Under the pieces are notes generated by a model. It saw only the letters and a program-made list of their open reading frames with translations, did no database searches and was not told where the DNA came from. 64,000 nucleotides of DNA from Pantoea deleyi (lineage in GTDB: Bacteria; Pseudomonadota; Gammaproteobacteria; Enterobacterales; Enterobacteriaceae), in contig NZ_CP071405.1 of NCBI RefSeq assembly GCF_022647325.1, forward strand, positions 992,001-1,056,000, in the 5' to 3' direction. The position numbers were made by a program, and so were the translations under genes. Each line of letters begins with the position of its first letter. Position 1 is the first letter of the stretch. Below are positions 16,699-26,023 of the stretch, one piece after another.

Positions 16699-19098
16699 TT
16701 AGTTGATGTCATGAAAGCGATAAATCCGTCCATTCTCGTTCACCTCTGCCACCTTTCTTAAAGCCTTCGCTGGCGACAAACCGAATTTTCGAGTTAACAC
16801 AACAAACAGATGATAAAACTCGGATTTCAAATCCGCAGCGAAGATCCCCGGATCATCAGATCCAAGACAAATAGACATAGGAACATCACCTTCAATCGCC
16901 TCACCCGGCAAACCCATCCAGCGAAAGATATGGTGCTCGCTGACATCTCGATACTGGCTGATACGAGTATTGCTGGTCGGAGGGCATTCTATCGCAATGT
17001 TTCGGTCTGCCATTTTTGCCATTACAGCTTGTTGTAAAGCAACAACTGCTTCATCTGGCAAGTATTCTAGGGCAACTTCAACATATTCAGCACGCTGCTT
17101 TCGAATATCGTTAGATGTAAGCCATTGCTTATACAACTTCAGCGGCCTTATCATGTCCGCAGTTTTAGCCAACTCTCTGGCGCGCTCGTACTCTTCCAAC
17201 CAGAGGGATTTAGGTTGAAATGGCCTATTTAGTTCACCCAGTAACCCTTCCGATTCCGCCAACACTCCCCGCATTTGAAATACCTGATCAAGAGTCATAA
17301 TCGAGACTTCTTCTTCCAGCGAAAACACCTTATGAGCAAGACAGACAGCTTCAATCGCTGCATCATTGGCGTAACGCAGCAATTCTGGATGACTTCGAAG
17401 TTCCCGCCAGATAAATACCAAATCGAGCAATCGCGTCTCTTTGGTCATGGACAAAGACAATGGCAAAGAGCGTTTCCAGATGTCAGGTGTGATGCCAATC
17501 GCCGTGCAGTGACCAAGACGGTCGCCATTACGCAATGGCAAAAACCTCAAGGCATCATCAATGGATCGAATACCACTGATCAGATGCGGGAAATCCTCGC
17601 CAACATGATAGGTAAAATGAGCAATACCTGATTTGGCTAACACCCGAAACAATGGGCCAAACAACTCTGGTGGTGCGTGCATCTCATTTGCTGCGGCATC
17701 CACTCCTCGAATCCAGCCTGTCAGGCGCGGTTCATACTTTAGCATGTCCATCAGATTAGCTGCCTGCTTCTTCAGGTCCTTGAATAGCAATGCGTAAGGA
17801 TAGACCTCACCATTTTTTGGCTTTCTTTTGATAAAGTGCGGCACTAGCGCCAGCTCTGCACACTTGCCATGAGGTTCAACCAAGTCGAGATTATCGAGCA
17901 CTTGCGACATAGTCAGGGGCTTTTCATGCACCCATTCCAGAGACATATGAGCACTCAGATATTCCCAATATCCTCTTAACACACTGAAGAGCAGGTTTTG
18001 CATTTTGCTGGGGTCGCTCTTTGGTGCAAAACGTCCTTCCAGATAACGCACCTGAGAGTACACACCAGACCCATGGGCATGTCTAAAACGAGACAAATAA
18101 GATTTCTCGGTTTCCTCTCTTAGCTCTGTCATGGTGTAATTCTGGAACTGATCAAAACCAAAAAAGTCGTCTCGCTGAACCAGTAAGGTCAAGTACTGAT
18201 TTTGAATCAGAAGATAAATCCAAAGCAGTCGTTCCAATCCTTCGGGCGCACCATACCGCCATTTTTCGAACAACCCGATTAACCAGCAAAATTCAGATTC
18301 CTGACTGTATTTGTCGTCTGTTGGCCAAACAGTCCTAAACCCATACTCCTGGCCATGATGCAGAATCGTGCTATCCGCCAACTGCTGCGGGTTCTGCAGT
18401 GATACAATCCACTCTGGCAACTCCACTCCCTGAGAGACCCGACAAAGAATTTCGCGAATATTGCTGGCGATCTGCAAACGATCATTAAAGATTTTAGGTG
18501 TCAGAGAGGGATCAATCTGGGCGCAAAGTTGTTTCATCTCTTGAGATGACCAACCCTTCTCGAAATCACTGACGCTAACTTCTGGATGCTTAAGCGCATC
18601 CAGCCAACACTCTTCCGCACTGGTACTGCCATTCAAATGTTGGTGAGTTTCGTGTAGGTGTTCACGGGTAATGTAGTCCTCAACAGCCGGATGATATGGA
18701 TATAAAGGCCAGCGAAAGCTATATCCCTGACTGGAAGGTCCAGAGTTAAATATCTGATGACACGCCATAATTGGCAGGTACGACACTCGGCTCATTAGCG
18801 TTTGCCATTCCGAAAACAAAGATAGGTTGATTTTGGGGCCACCTTTCTCATTTTTAATAAACTTTTCAGCTACTAGGCGTAGGGTTGCTACTGGGCCAAG
18901 TTTCATATTCCGTTGTTTGATTTGCTGCACTAAAGATGACCATGCCGATTTGCTAACATGATCAGGCAAACTATGCACTCGTTCATATTGAGCAAGGAAC
19001 ACCGATGATTCCACCCGCTCATCAATTGATGCCTCATCCAAAGAGACGGTGCTCAGCCTATGCAATAGTACTGTTGAGTTAAGAAGAAAGCTTTCCAT
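16699..19098 (-). CDS. rdrB: RADAR antiphage system, adenosine deaminase subunit RdrB
   Basis: 799 aa, roughly twice the length of housekeeping adenosine deaminase, with all metal and catalytic motifs: zinc ligands in HQHLNGS (about 152-158), the catalytic Glu in HVGED (about 498-502), RLGHC (about 527-531), CPPTSN (about 705-710) and the metal-binding Asp pair in LGSDDPGIF (about 746-754). RdrB of RADAR assembles into a dodecameric shell and, with RdrA, deaminates adenosine in RNA or adenine nucleotides after phage infection (established for the family). ATG 19096-19098 is chosen because AAGGA lies 6 bases upstream; a TTG two codons earlier is less likely. It follows rdrA by 26 bp on the same strand, and its base composition is AT-richer than the core genome. 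Confidence 0.9.
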   Translation of the reverse strand: MESFLLNSTVLLHRLSTVSLDEASIDERVESSVFLAQYERVHSLPDHVSKSAWSSLVQQIKQRNMKLGPVATLRLVAEKFIKNEKGGPKINLSLFSEWQTLMSRVSYLPIMACHQIFNSGPSSQGYSFRWPLYPYHPAVEDYITREHLHETHQHLNGSTSAEECWLDALKHPEVSVSDFEKGWSSQEMKQLCAQIDPSLTPKIFNDRLQIASNIREILCRVSQGVELPEWIVSLQNPQQLADSTILHHGQEYGFRTVWPTDDKYSQESEFCWLIGLFEKWRYGAPEGLERLLWIYLLIQNQYLTLLVQRDDFFGFDQFQNYTMTELREETEKSYLSRFRHAHGSGVYSQVRYLEGRFAPKSDPSKMQNLLFSVLRGYWEYLSAHMSLEWVHEKPLTMSQVLDNLDLVEPHGKCAELALVPHFIKRKPKNGEVYPYALLFKDLKKQAANLMDMLKYEPRLTGWIRGVDAAANEMHAPPELFGPLFRVLAKSGIAHFTYHVGEDFPHLISGIRSIDDALRFLPLRNGDRLGHCTAIGITPDIWKRSLPLSLSMTKETRLLDLVFIWRELRSHPELLRYANDAAIEAVCLAHKVFSLEEEVSIMTLDQVFQMRGVLAESEGLLGELNRPFQPKSLWLEEYERARELAKTADMIRPLKLYKQWLTSNDIRKQRAEYVEVALEYLPDEAVVALQQAVMAKMADRNIAIECPPTSNTRISQYRDVSEHHIFRWMGLPGEAIEGDVPMSICLGSDDPGIFAADLKSEFYHLFVVLTRKFGLSPAKALRKVAEVNENGRIYRFHDIN

Positions 19099-19124
19099 AC
19101 CCAATCCTTATACGAAGGCCATTA

Positions 19125-21968
19125 TTATTTTTCTACGCCGTCACTTGATGAAGGCAATTTGGATTTCCTGGCTGGTGTAGCCTTATCGTACAATGCTCCG
19201 ACGATTGTAGCAGAATTAAGCGATGTTATAGTGTTTTGAGATGTTTGTTGTTTGATGTCTAATTGTCGACTATCATTTTTAGATAGATACTCCCATTCTT
19301 CTTCAGAAAGTAATTTATTGCCAATAATTTCATTAATCAGTTTAAGGAAATTTTTTTCCTTGCTCAGTGCTTTGGCTGAACAATTAACTCCACCTACTGG
19401 AAAAATGAACGGATGCAGGATTGGACAGCTAATTAATAAAAAAAATAATGGGTGGGTGTCTTTCCATTTTTTATTATCCGCTTTCAATTCTAAATTCATT
19501 ACATTTATTTTTTTTTCAAATTCATCAACCGAAGTAACTGGGTTTAATCTTAACCCTTCACCGATATATTCCCTGTCACTAGCCGAATGATATAAGCTTT
19601 CTTCAACCAATACCGCATGAAGAAAAGCCAAAACATTAAAACGCATAATTTTTGCAGCATTTGATTGACTAGCCATTTTTCCATGCTCTGCATCATTATA
19701 GAGCCTAGTTTTATGCTGATCAGCCACATTATTGAGGTTGAAATAGAACCGAGTCCATACTTTACCAATCAAAAGCGCCGATGGACGAATTTTAACCTCA
19801 ATTTCATTTACTTTTTCAAGCCATTGCTCAACTTTTTCAATTGCATTAGAGAATTCTGTTGTGTCATCCTGCTGACTGTCATCAGTTATGCCATCATCCC
19901 TGGGATCAAGATCAAAATCCAAAACAGCAGTATTGTTATCCGCACTTTTACTTGCACCTTTCATTTCTGCACGAGTAGCAGCCTCGCTCCACGGGGGAAC
20001 AATACATGTTGTCTGAGCTATAATTTTATTAAAAGCATTAGCGATGGCAGGCCTTTCACGACCGCAAGCAGAGATATCTGCAATAGCACCAATCAGATTA
20101 AAAACACTACTGAAATCCATGAGATTACTTGAAGCTACTGTACTTAAGGAAGCCGCCATTGCAGCTTTTGCCAAGCCATGCTCTGTATCAATGTTAAATT
20201 TTTTGTAACCCTCAGGCATCTTTTGGCGTGATTTACGATTTAACTGCACCATGCCAAGAAAAACGCCAACCTTTTCATCATTAGGGTTGTTTGCAACCAC
20301 AGCACAACATCGATTAGCCCAATGTGAGGCGCTTTCAATTCTACCAACAGACATATAGGCCACATATTCACTAACAAGCTGTTCGAATTTTTCTCTATTA
20401 TTTTCAGCCTGTGCTAACTCGGTCACAAATTGGTTGAATATGCTTACGGAACCACAACCAACCAAAAACATCTGTAGGAACTTTGACAGACTGCCCTGAC
20501 AGTTTTCACTTACCTGAGACGCCAAATAAATAGAGCAATTTCTTAATGCCTCACTTTCAGACTGAGGCCGCAAATAAAAGCCGGTATTAAAATCACGATC
20601 CTGCTTTACATAGGTGAATATATCCTTACAAAGCGAATCCATACCAAACCGATGTTGTTCATAATTCAACCCCGCACGATAAATGCTGCTTAGCATCGAA
20701 CCATATAAGGCATTTCTAAGTAAATTCGGAACTGATAACTCATCAGGTCTTTGATTTCTGCCTTGTTTAAAATCATGTTTTACCGATGTAGCATGAAATT
20801 TTTTGGTATAAAAGTCTTGAAGCACCTGCATCAACAACCGCACTGGCTGCTTCAGCAGTTCATTCACATACATGTCTGCATCAGAGCCCTCTCTCAAATT
20901 AAGGCCTTCCCTAACAGCATCACCAATCGCTTGCCGAATATCTATGGCTGCAATATCCTGCATGCCAAGCTCGGTTTTAACCTTGATTTTCTCTTTACTG
21001 ACTTTTCCCTTTTCGCCGACCAGTTGCAACATGGTTTTCAATTGAATACGCTTTTGTACTGGGAACAGTTTTAATAAATATTGCTGTTCAAGGTGTTCGA
21101 CCATGTAGCCTCGCTCTGCTAAGCGGGCGCTTTCTTTTTCCTGATCGAGCAAAGTTTTGCTGTAATTTTCGTATTGCTTACCACGAATCAATTGGGAATA
21201 TAAGCGCAAGTCACCTGTCGCCACCACCACCAAATTCTGGCTGTTAAAGAATTTACGTATAGATTCAAGTACATCCCAACCCGTTTCAAACTGAGTATCA
21301 ATATCATCAAACGAGATTAAAATGGCTTTGCAGCCGAGAATTTTACATGCATGCTCAACTAGCTTCTCAAAGATTTCTGATAAATCCTGGCCACCAATTG
21401 AGTAATCAAGCTGTGCATCCAGCTTCAAAGCATCACTGAAATATTCCGGCTTATATTCCTTGTCTGTAAGCAGATGTAAACCACGCTGGAGCTGCGCAAG
21501 ATAATTCTGCCATTGTTCCTTTTGTTTTGTATGGCCATTCGACGACCAGTATCCTTTTAACTTGTCGGACACCATTTTATTCAGACGGGCAGTCACAGTG
21601 ACCAAAATGGGCTCATGACGCGGCAACTTGGTAGGGTCGATGGTCGGCAAACACTTGATGCTGACTTTGACATCACCTTCGTCACTGTTCAGAGCTTTGA
21701 CCACACTATTGATAAAAGTGGTTTTACCCGCGCCACGAGTACCATCCACAAAAAATACATTACGTCCGGACTCATCAATAAATCGTGTTAGCTCAGCAGA
21801 CTTATCTGCGTCAGAAGGGGTAACTGAGTTCCGGATACTCACGACCAACTGATCACGCAGAGATTTCTGAATGAGATCATCTTCTTTTGTACTGCCCGGA
21901 AGGTTGGGTGCAAACAAGTTGATGATGATATTTCTCTCGGTATTTGTAGTCTGTAAGCTGTCTGTCAT
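19125..21968 (-). CDS. rdrA: RADAR antiphage system, AAA-type ATPase subunit RdrA
   Basis: About 947 aa. A P-loop ATPase domain lies near the N-terminus: Walker A GTRGAGKTT (about residues 76-84), Walker B ILISFDDIDTQ (about 216-226) and a sensor-like LVVVATGDLRLY (about 246-257). The remainder is a long helical region with no other enzyme motif. This size, fold order and placement directly before rdrB are those of RdrA, the heptameric ATPase that works with RdrB in phage defence (established). Start ATG 21966-21968 (MTDSLQTTNTERNIIINLF) is preceded by GGA 11 bases away; the frame stays open to an ATG at 22037 without a ribosome site, so up to 23 extra residues remain possible. First gene of the operon unless the small gene at 22235-22504 is real. 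Confidence 0.88.
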   Translation of the reverse strand: MTDSLQTTNTERNIIINLFAPNLPGSTKEDDLIQKSLRDQLVVSIRNSVTPSDADKSAELTRFIDESGRNVFFVDGTRGAGKTTFINSVVKALNSDEGDVKVSIKCLPTIDPTKLPRHEPILVTVTARLNKMVSDKLKGYWSSNGHTKQKEQWQNYLAQLQRGLHLLTDKEYKPEYFSDALKLDAQLDYSIGGQDLSEIFEKLVEHACKILGCKAILISFDDIDTQFETGWDVLESIRKFFNSQNLVVVATGDLRLYSQLIRGKQYENYSKTLLDQEKESARLAERGYMVEHLEQQYLLKLFPVQKRIQLKTMLQLVGEKGKVSKEKIKVKTELGMQDIAAIDIRQAIGDAVREGLNLREGSDADMYVNELLKQPVRLLMQVLQDFYTKKFHATSVKHDFKQGRNQRPDELSVPNLLRNALYGSMLSSIYRAGLNYEQHRFGMDSLCKDIFTYVKQDRDFNTGFYLRPQSESEALRNCSIYLASQVSENCQGSLSKFLQMFLVGCGSVSIFNQFVTELAQAENNREKFEQLVSEYVAYMSVGRIESASHWANRCCAVVANNPNDEKVGVFLGMVQLNRKSRQKMPEGYKKFNIDTEHGLAKAAMAASLSTVASSNLMDFSSVFNLIGAIADISACGRERPAIANAFNKIIAQTTCIVPPWSEAATRAEMKGASKSADNNTAVLDFDLDPRDDGITDDSQQDDTTEFSNAIEKVEQWLEKVNEIEVKIRPSALLIGKVWTRFYFNLNNVADQHKTRLYNDAEHGKMASQSNAAKIMRFNVLAFLHAVLVEESLYHSASDREYIGEGLRLNPVTSVDEFEKKINVMNLELKADNKKWKDTHPLFFLLISCPILHPFIFPVGGVNCSAKALSKEKNFLKLINEIIGNKLLSEEEWEYLSKNDSRQLDIKQQTSQNTITSLNSATIVGALYDKATPARKSKLPSSSDGVEK

Positions 21969-22701
21969 GTCTGTATCGATCCATTTATTTTGATTTTTTG
22001 CCAGCCCACTCATCAGAGCTGGTGCTTCAAATACCATTGCATTGATTTATGCAATAGTCGATGCCCTTAGCTTCAATCAGTTGGGGGGCGCCACGATCCA
22101 AGCCTCGGCTAGCACCTCAGCAAGCAGCAGTCGTCGCATGACCTCGATATTTTGTCATCAAGCTCCTCCCGTCAAGTGCAGCAAAGGCCCCACGTAAACG
22201 ATGCAAAGCATTATTCAGCGACTTTAACTGGATTTCAGGTGATTCCATTGTCATTTTTATCGTCTGCAAGTGTTAAATTTTCATCTTTATCGGTCGGGCC
22301 GGGGCTTAGAACGATAAAATCAGCTGCGGTTGGTTTTGAATTTGGAGTGAGTGACGTCCTTTTCAAAAGACCTTTTGGCCTAGTGGCATCGAGGACAGTT
22401 TCTGAAAAGGTCACCAGCACTGCTGCCAGCAGTACAAGTGGACATGCGCTTAAAAGAGCAATGGAGGCTATAATATTTATCGGCAAGGTTCCTGTAAATC
22501 TCATTGTACCAGCCAATTTATATTATAAATATGACCTGCACTCCATTGATTTATACATTAGCAACGTTAAAAAAGTCCGTTGCTGACACAAACTAAACTA
22601 TCAGATTCGATTGCGTTCTACCTATTAAGTCTGCAGCGACGTTTAGAGCCCATGCATTTTTACTTCAATAAAAGCACTAATAAACCAATTCATCTTGAAA
22701 C
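21969..22701. other. Region between rdrA and the integrase remnant
   Basis: Probably contains the promoter of rdrAB. The only frame with protein-like features is the small minus-strand one listed next; a second short minus frame (about 22250 down to 22125, MESPEIQLKSLNNALHRLRG...) and an overlapping plus-strand Ser/Val-rich frame (22152-22586) are not supported. Confidence 0.4.
22235..22504 (-). CDS. Possible small single-span membrane protein upstream of rdrA
   Basis: 89 aa from ATG 22502-22504. MRFTGTLP is followed by one strong hydrophobic stretch (INIIASIALLSACPLVLLAA, continuing VLVTF; about residues 9-33) and then a polar, acidic tail (TDKDENLTLADDKNDN). No family is recognised and no good Shine-Dalgarno sequence is seen; a TTG 12 bases further upstream is an alternative start. 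It lies on the same strand as rdrAB, ending about 266 bp before rdrA. Some RADAR loci carry an accessory membrane protein (Csx27- or SLATT-type, called RdrC/RdrD), which makes it worth noting, but it is much shorter than those and could be a chance frame or a gene remnant. Confidence 0.3.
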   Translation of the reverse strand: MRFTGTLPINIIASIALLSACPLVLLAAVLVTFSETVLDATRPKGLLKRTSLTPNSKPTAADFIVLSPGPTDKDENLTLADDKNDNGIT

Positions 22702-23943
22702 TCAGACTACAAGTTTTAACTCTCTTTTCCCGGAATCCGCAATGTTTCTACTTTCGGCTTTGTTCAAAAAGTCATCCCATTATTGCATCATTGGAAGACG
22801 TTGCTCAAGATAATCAATGCGGTTATAAGCATGACGTGCCTCTTTTTTGTCTATATGAGCAAGCGCAGTCTCAATAACATCAGTAGGAAAGCCTTCTTTA
22901 TTGAGTGCCGTACTGGCGATAGAACGCAAACCGTGAGATACGAGTCCCCCTCCTAATCCAGCGAGCTTGAGTGCTGCATTCACTGTCAGGCTGTTGATCT
23001 GCTGGGTTGCTTTGATGCGACTACGAAAGATAAACTCTCGGCTACCACTGAGAGGCTTTATAATTTCCAGAATAGCGAGAGCTTCATCAGATAATGGAAA
23101 CGTATGGCCTCGGTTCATTTTCATTCGAGTAGCAGGAATCTTCCATTCGCTGGCATTGAAATCGATCTCATCTCATAGAGCTCCAGCCGCTTCGGCAGGG
23201 CGGGTAATAGTAAGAAGTTGCCACATTAATAAGCAGCGTGTGGAAAGGCTTATGCTGGCTGTTCGCATAGTCTGCCTCAGTTGAGGTAGCTGATCCAGTC
23301 GAATGCTGTGCATGTTCTTTTTCTGCGGCTTCTCGAATGCTTTGCCAATATTAACGCTGGGTACCGCATCAATGAGCCCTGTATTCTGGGCATAGATCAT
23401 GACCTCATTTATGCGCTGGCACAGGCGACGAACGGTCTCCAGCGCTCCTCTGGCCTGAACAGGTTGCACGGCCTGAACCAAAGTATGAGCTTTAATATCT
23501 GTAACGCCAACGTCGCCAATCGCAGGAAAGACATCTCTTTCCAGAGCTCGCCAGATATCCTCCGCATAGCCCTCTTTCACACTGGCTTTCTTCACATACC
23601 ACCAACGTTCTGCCACGAGCTGGAAAGTATTGGTTTTGGCTTCAAGCGAACTACGCTGTTGTTCTTGCTGTTGTTCCTGGGGAGCGATTTGTTTCGCCAG
23701 GAGAGAACGAGATTCTGCCCTATAGCTTCGAGCATCGGCAAGCGTAACTGACGGGTAGGGGCCAATGCTCTTTTTCGCTCACTTCTTGGTGACGGGACGA
23801 ATGTAGCGAAATTGCCAGATTTTACTCCCGCCGGATTTGATGAGTAACTCAAGGCCATCGTCATCATAGAGCACATAGTCCGCTTCCTTAGGTTTGGCAG
23901 ATTTGATTTCCTTAACGGAGAGAGGTTTCGTTTGTCTTGCCAT
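22702..23943 (-). pseudogene. intA: CP4-57-type P4-family integrase (IntA/SlpA), inactivated by three nonsense codons
   Basis: Read through, 413 codons, exactly the length of E. coli IntA of prophage CP4-57, which it follows closely: MARQTKPLSVKEIKSAKPKE at the start, AERWWYVKKASV, QPVQARGALETVRRLCQRIN in the core-binding domain, TITRPAEA with the first catalytic Arg, SHGLRSIAST (His-x-x-Arg) and AYNRIDYLEQR with the Tyr nucleophile. In-frame stops are TGA at 23779-23781 (codon 55), TGA at 23173-23175 (codon 257, where Trp is expected) and TAA at 22780-22782 (codon 388, where Trp is expected). No frameshift is seen. It abuts the 3' end of ssrA, the known CP4-57 attachment gene, so it is the relic that installed this island. 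Confidence 0.92.
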
Positions 23944-24068
23944 TGCCGGGTTTCCATAGTTTTAGGCACCTCAAAAACAATAAAGCTTTATGAGGTGCCT
24001 AACAAGGTGCCCAAAAGGTTCGGATTTAATTAGTTGAGTTCGAACTTTGCGGGATAAATTGAGGGCAC

Positions 24069-24100
24069 AAAAAAACCCGCAAAGCTTTCACCTTGCGGGC
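24069..24100 (-). terminator. Intrinsic terminator of ssrA
   Basis: On the minus strand, CCCGCAAGG, a short loop, CTTTGCGGG, then a run of seven T. About 47 bp downstream of the mature tmRNA 3' end. Confidence 0.8.
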
Positions 24101-24146
24101 TTTCAGGACTTCGTTGAAGGTTCTGGTAACCGTCAACCAAGAATTT

Positions 24147-24508
24147 TGGTGGAGCTGGCGGGAGTTGAACCCGCGTCCGAAATTACTACACCGTCGGCAC
24201 TACATGCTTAGTCAGTTTTTACATTCGCCGGTTAGCTGCGAACAGACACGCCACTAACAGACTATCCTGATTGGATTTAACGCTTCAACCCCAGGCAAGG
24301 CATCCACGCGATCTCTTTTGGGTTTGACCTCTCTTGATCCCCGTCTTAAGAGCGGAAGCTAGGGAGAGAGGGCTCAGAGCAGGTTATTAAGCTGCTAAAG
24401 CGTAGTTTTCGTCGTTTGCGACTATTTTTTTGCGGCTTTTTACGAGGCAAACCGCCCCTCGGCATGCTCCTAAGGCTTCACAATCCCGTCGAGTCCAGAA
24501 TCAGCCCC
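24147..24508 (-). ncRNA. ssrA: tmRNA (transfer-messenger RNA)
   Basis: 362 nt. The 5' end reads GGGGCTGATTCTGGATTCGA and the 3' end carries the tRNA-like T arm GGGTTCAACTCCC, the acceptor GCTCCA and an encoded CCA. The mRNA-like part encodes the proteolysis tag ANDENYALAA (24390-24419) followed by TAATAA, identical to the E. coli tag. With SmpB it rescues ribosomes stalled on broken mRNAs and marks the nascent protein for degradation. The 3' end is the integration target of CP4-57-type integrases; the intact T arm and CCA show that integration preserved gene function. Confidence 0.97.
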
Positions 24509-24551
24509 AGAACTTCAAATACTAGCAATTAAACAGCTTAAAATCCAGTGG

Positions 24552-25034
24552 TTAGCGCGCTGAATTCTTCATAATACGTGCTTTATCCAGCTTCCATTCA
24601 CGGTCTTTGATATCGTCACGCTTGTCGTGCTCTTTCTTACCGCGTGCAACACCAATCTTCAGTTTGCACCAGGCGTTCTTCCAGTACAGCGACAGCGCCA
24701 CGATGGTGTATCCTTCGCGGTTGACGCGGCCATAAAGGGAGTCAAGTTCACGTTGCTTCAGCAGCAGCTTACGGCTGCGCGTCGGGTCACAGACCACATG
24801 GCTGGAGGCAACGGCTAAGGGTTGAAAGGTTGAACCGAACAGAAAGGCTTCCCCATCGCGCAGCAGAATGTAGCTGTCGCTGATGTTGGCTTTACCGGCA
24901 CGAAGCGATTTGACTTCCCATCCTTGTAACGATAATCCCGCCTCATACTCCTCTTCGATGAAGTATTCGTGACGGGCGCGTTTGTTCATGGCAACAGTGG
25001 CAGAACCGGGTTTGTGTGCTTTTTTCTTTGTCAT
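24552..25034 (-). CDS. smpB: SsrA-binding protein SmpB
   Basis: 160 aa, the same length as in E. coli. OB-fold RNA-binding protein that escorts tmRNA into the empty ribosomal A site. Visible: [20 protein letters not shown] near residues 17-36, [19 protein letters not shown], and the basic C-terminal tail [20 protein letters not shown] that becomes helical in the ribosome and mimics mRNA. It is transcribed in the same direction as, and immediately before, ssrA, separated by 43 bp, as in other enterobacteria. Confidence 0.97.
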   Translation of the reverse strand: MTKKKAHKPGSATVAMNKRARHEYFIEEEYEAGLSLQGWEVKSLRAGKANISDSYILLRDGEAFLFGSTFQPLAVASSHVVCDPTRSRKLLLKQRELDSLYGRVNREGYTIVALSLYWKNAWCKLKIGVARGKKEHDKRDDIKDREWKLDKARIMKNSAR

Positions 25035-25192
25035 AGTGCGGCGTATTTTACATCACTTAGTCGGTTATCGCATCCCCAGTCCAGCAGGGCGGCAGGAAAC
25101 GGGATATTCTAGCACACCCTTACTCAGGGACATTTTTGTTTAATCGCTGAAAATGCTATTATTCAGCGGTTTCGTGATGAACAGGAACCATT

Positions 25193-25627
25193 ATGGCTCA
25201 GATTAGTCGTTCGGCGCTGGTCCCGTTTAGTGCCGGGCAGATGTACCAACTTGTAAATGATGTGGATGCCTATCCGCAATTCCTGCCGGGCTGCACCGGT
25301 AGCCGCGTACTGGATGCGTCTGAAAATGAGATGACCGCGTCGGTGGACGTGTCGAAAGCGGGCATCAGCAAAACATTTACCACCCGCAACACCCTGACCG
25401 ACAACCAGAGCATTCATATGCAGCTGGTTGACGGGCCGTTCCGCAAGCTCACCGGCGGCTGGAAGTTCGTCTCGCTGGGCGATGATGCCTGCAAGGTTGA
25501 GCTCAGCCTGGAGTTCGAATTCACCAATATGCTCGTTGAGATGGCCTTTGGACGCATCTTCAAAGAACTGGCCAACAGCATGGTGCAGGCGTTCACGCAG
25601 CGCGCCAAAGAGGTCTACCGTGCCTGA
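25193..25627 (+). CDS. ratA: RatA, START-like ribosome-associated toxin / coenzyme Q-binding family protein
   Basis: 144 aa, Polyketide_cyc/COQ10 family (SRPBCC fold). [34 protein letters not shown] is the family N-terminus, with the core [12 protein letters not shown] and a long C-terminal helix. In E. coli RatA binds 50S subunits and blocks subunit association when overproduced; the family's mitochondrial member Coq10 binds ubiquinone, so the true role may be quinone-related. It overlaps ratB by 8 bp (GTGCCTGA), implying coupled translation, and is divergent from smpB. Confidence 0.92.
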   Translation: MAQISRSALVPFSAGQMYQLVNDVDAYPQFLPGCTGSRVLDASENEMTASVDVSKAGISKTFTTRNTLTDNQSIHMQLVDGPFRKLTGGWKFVSLGDDACKVELSLEFEFTNMLVEMAFGRIFKELANSMVQAFTQRAKEVYRA

Positions 25628-25913
25628 TATCACCGTCGAGGTGGTCTATGCGCTGCCCGATAAGCAGTATCAACTCTATGTGAAGGTGGAGCAGGGCAGC
25701 ACGGTCGAACAGGCCATCAACGCCTCCGGATTACTTGAGCTGCGTCGGGAGATCGATCTCAGCAGCAACAAAGTGGGCGTTTACAGCCGGCCGGTGAAGC
25801 TGGATGACGTGATTAATGAGGGCGATCGTATCGAGATTTATCGTCCGCTGATTGCCGATCCTAAAGAGCTGCGGCGTCAGCGCGCAGAGCGCGCGGCGGA
25901 AAGCAAAAAGTAG
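25620..25913 (+). CDS. ratB: RatB (RnfH family ubiquitin-like protein)
   Basis: 97 aa from GTG 25620-25622, E. coli RatB being 96 aa. Beta-grasp fold family Rnf[20 protein letters not shown] at the N-terminus, [19 protein letters not shown] in the middle and the highly conserved [20 protein letters not shown] at the end. The longer frame starting at 25428 is the shadow of ratA. Although paired with ratA it is not an established antitoxin; members of this family sit in rnf operons elsewhere. Function unknown. Confidence 0.92.
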   Translation: MPDITVEVVYALPDKQYQLYVKVEQGSTVEQAINASGLLELRREIDLSSNKVGVYSRPVKLDDVINEGDRIEIYRPLIADPKELRRQRAERAAESKK

Positions 25914-25948
25914 GGCCGTGTCGCGCCAGTGCTGGCGGATAACGGCCA

Positions 25949-25977
25949 TAAAAAAGGCGCTCAGTGCGCCTTTTTGC
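25949..25977. terminator. Bidirectional terminator between ratB and bamE
   Basis: AAAAAAGGCGC-TCA-GTGCGCCTTTTTG, symmetrical A and T tracts, between two convergent genes. Confidence 0.85.
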
Positions 25978-26023
25978 TGTCTGTCGTGCAGACTCTCCGG
26001 GATGCAGACGGTCTGCTGTTCGA

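Noticed and set aside
22152..22586. Plus-strand 144-codon frame rich in Ser and Val
   Set aside because: Composition typical of an antisense shadow of the minus-strand frame with the hydrophobic span; no start signal.
23592..23969. Separate 125-codon minus-strand gene at the integrase N-terminus
   Set aside because: It is the wrong frame; the frame from ATG 23943 reads as the IntA N-terminus with a nonsense codon.
25193..25913. ratA-ratB as a classical toxin-antitoxin system
   Set aside because: The overlap and names suggest it, but both belong to conserved housekeeping families and an antitoxin role for RatB is not established.
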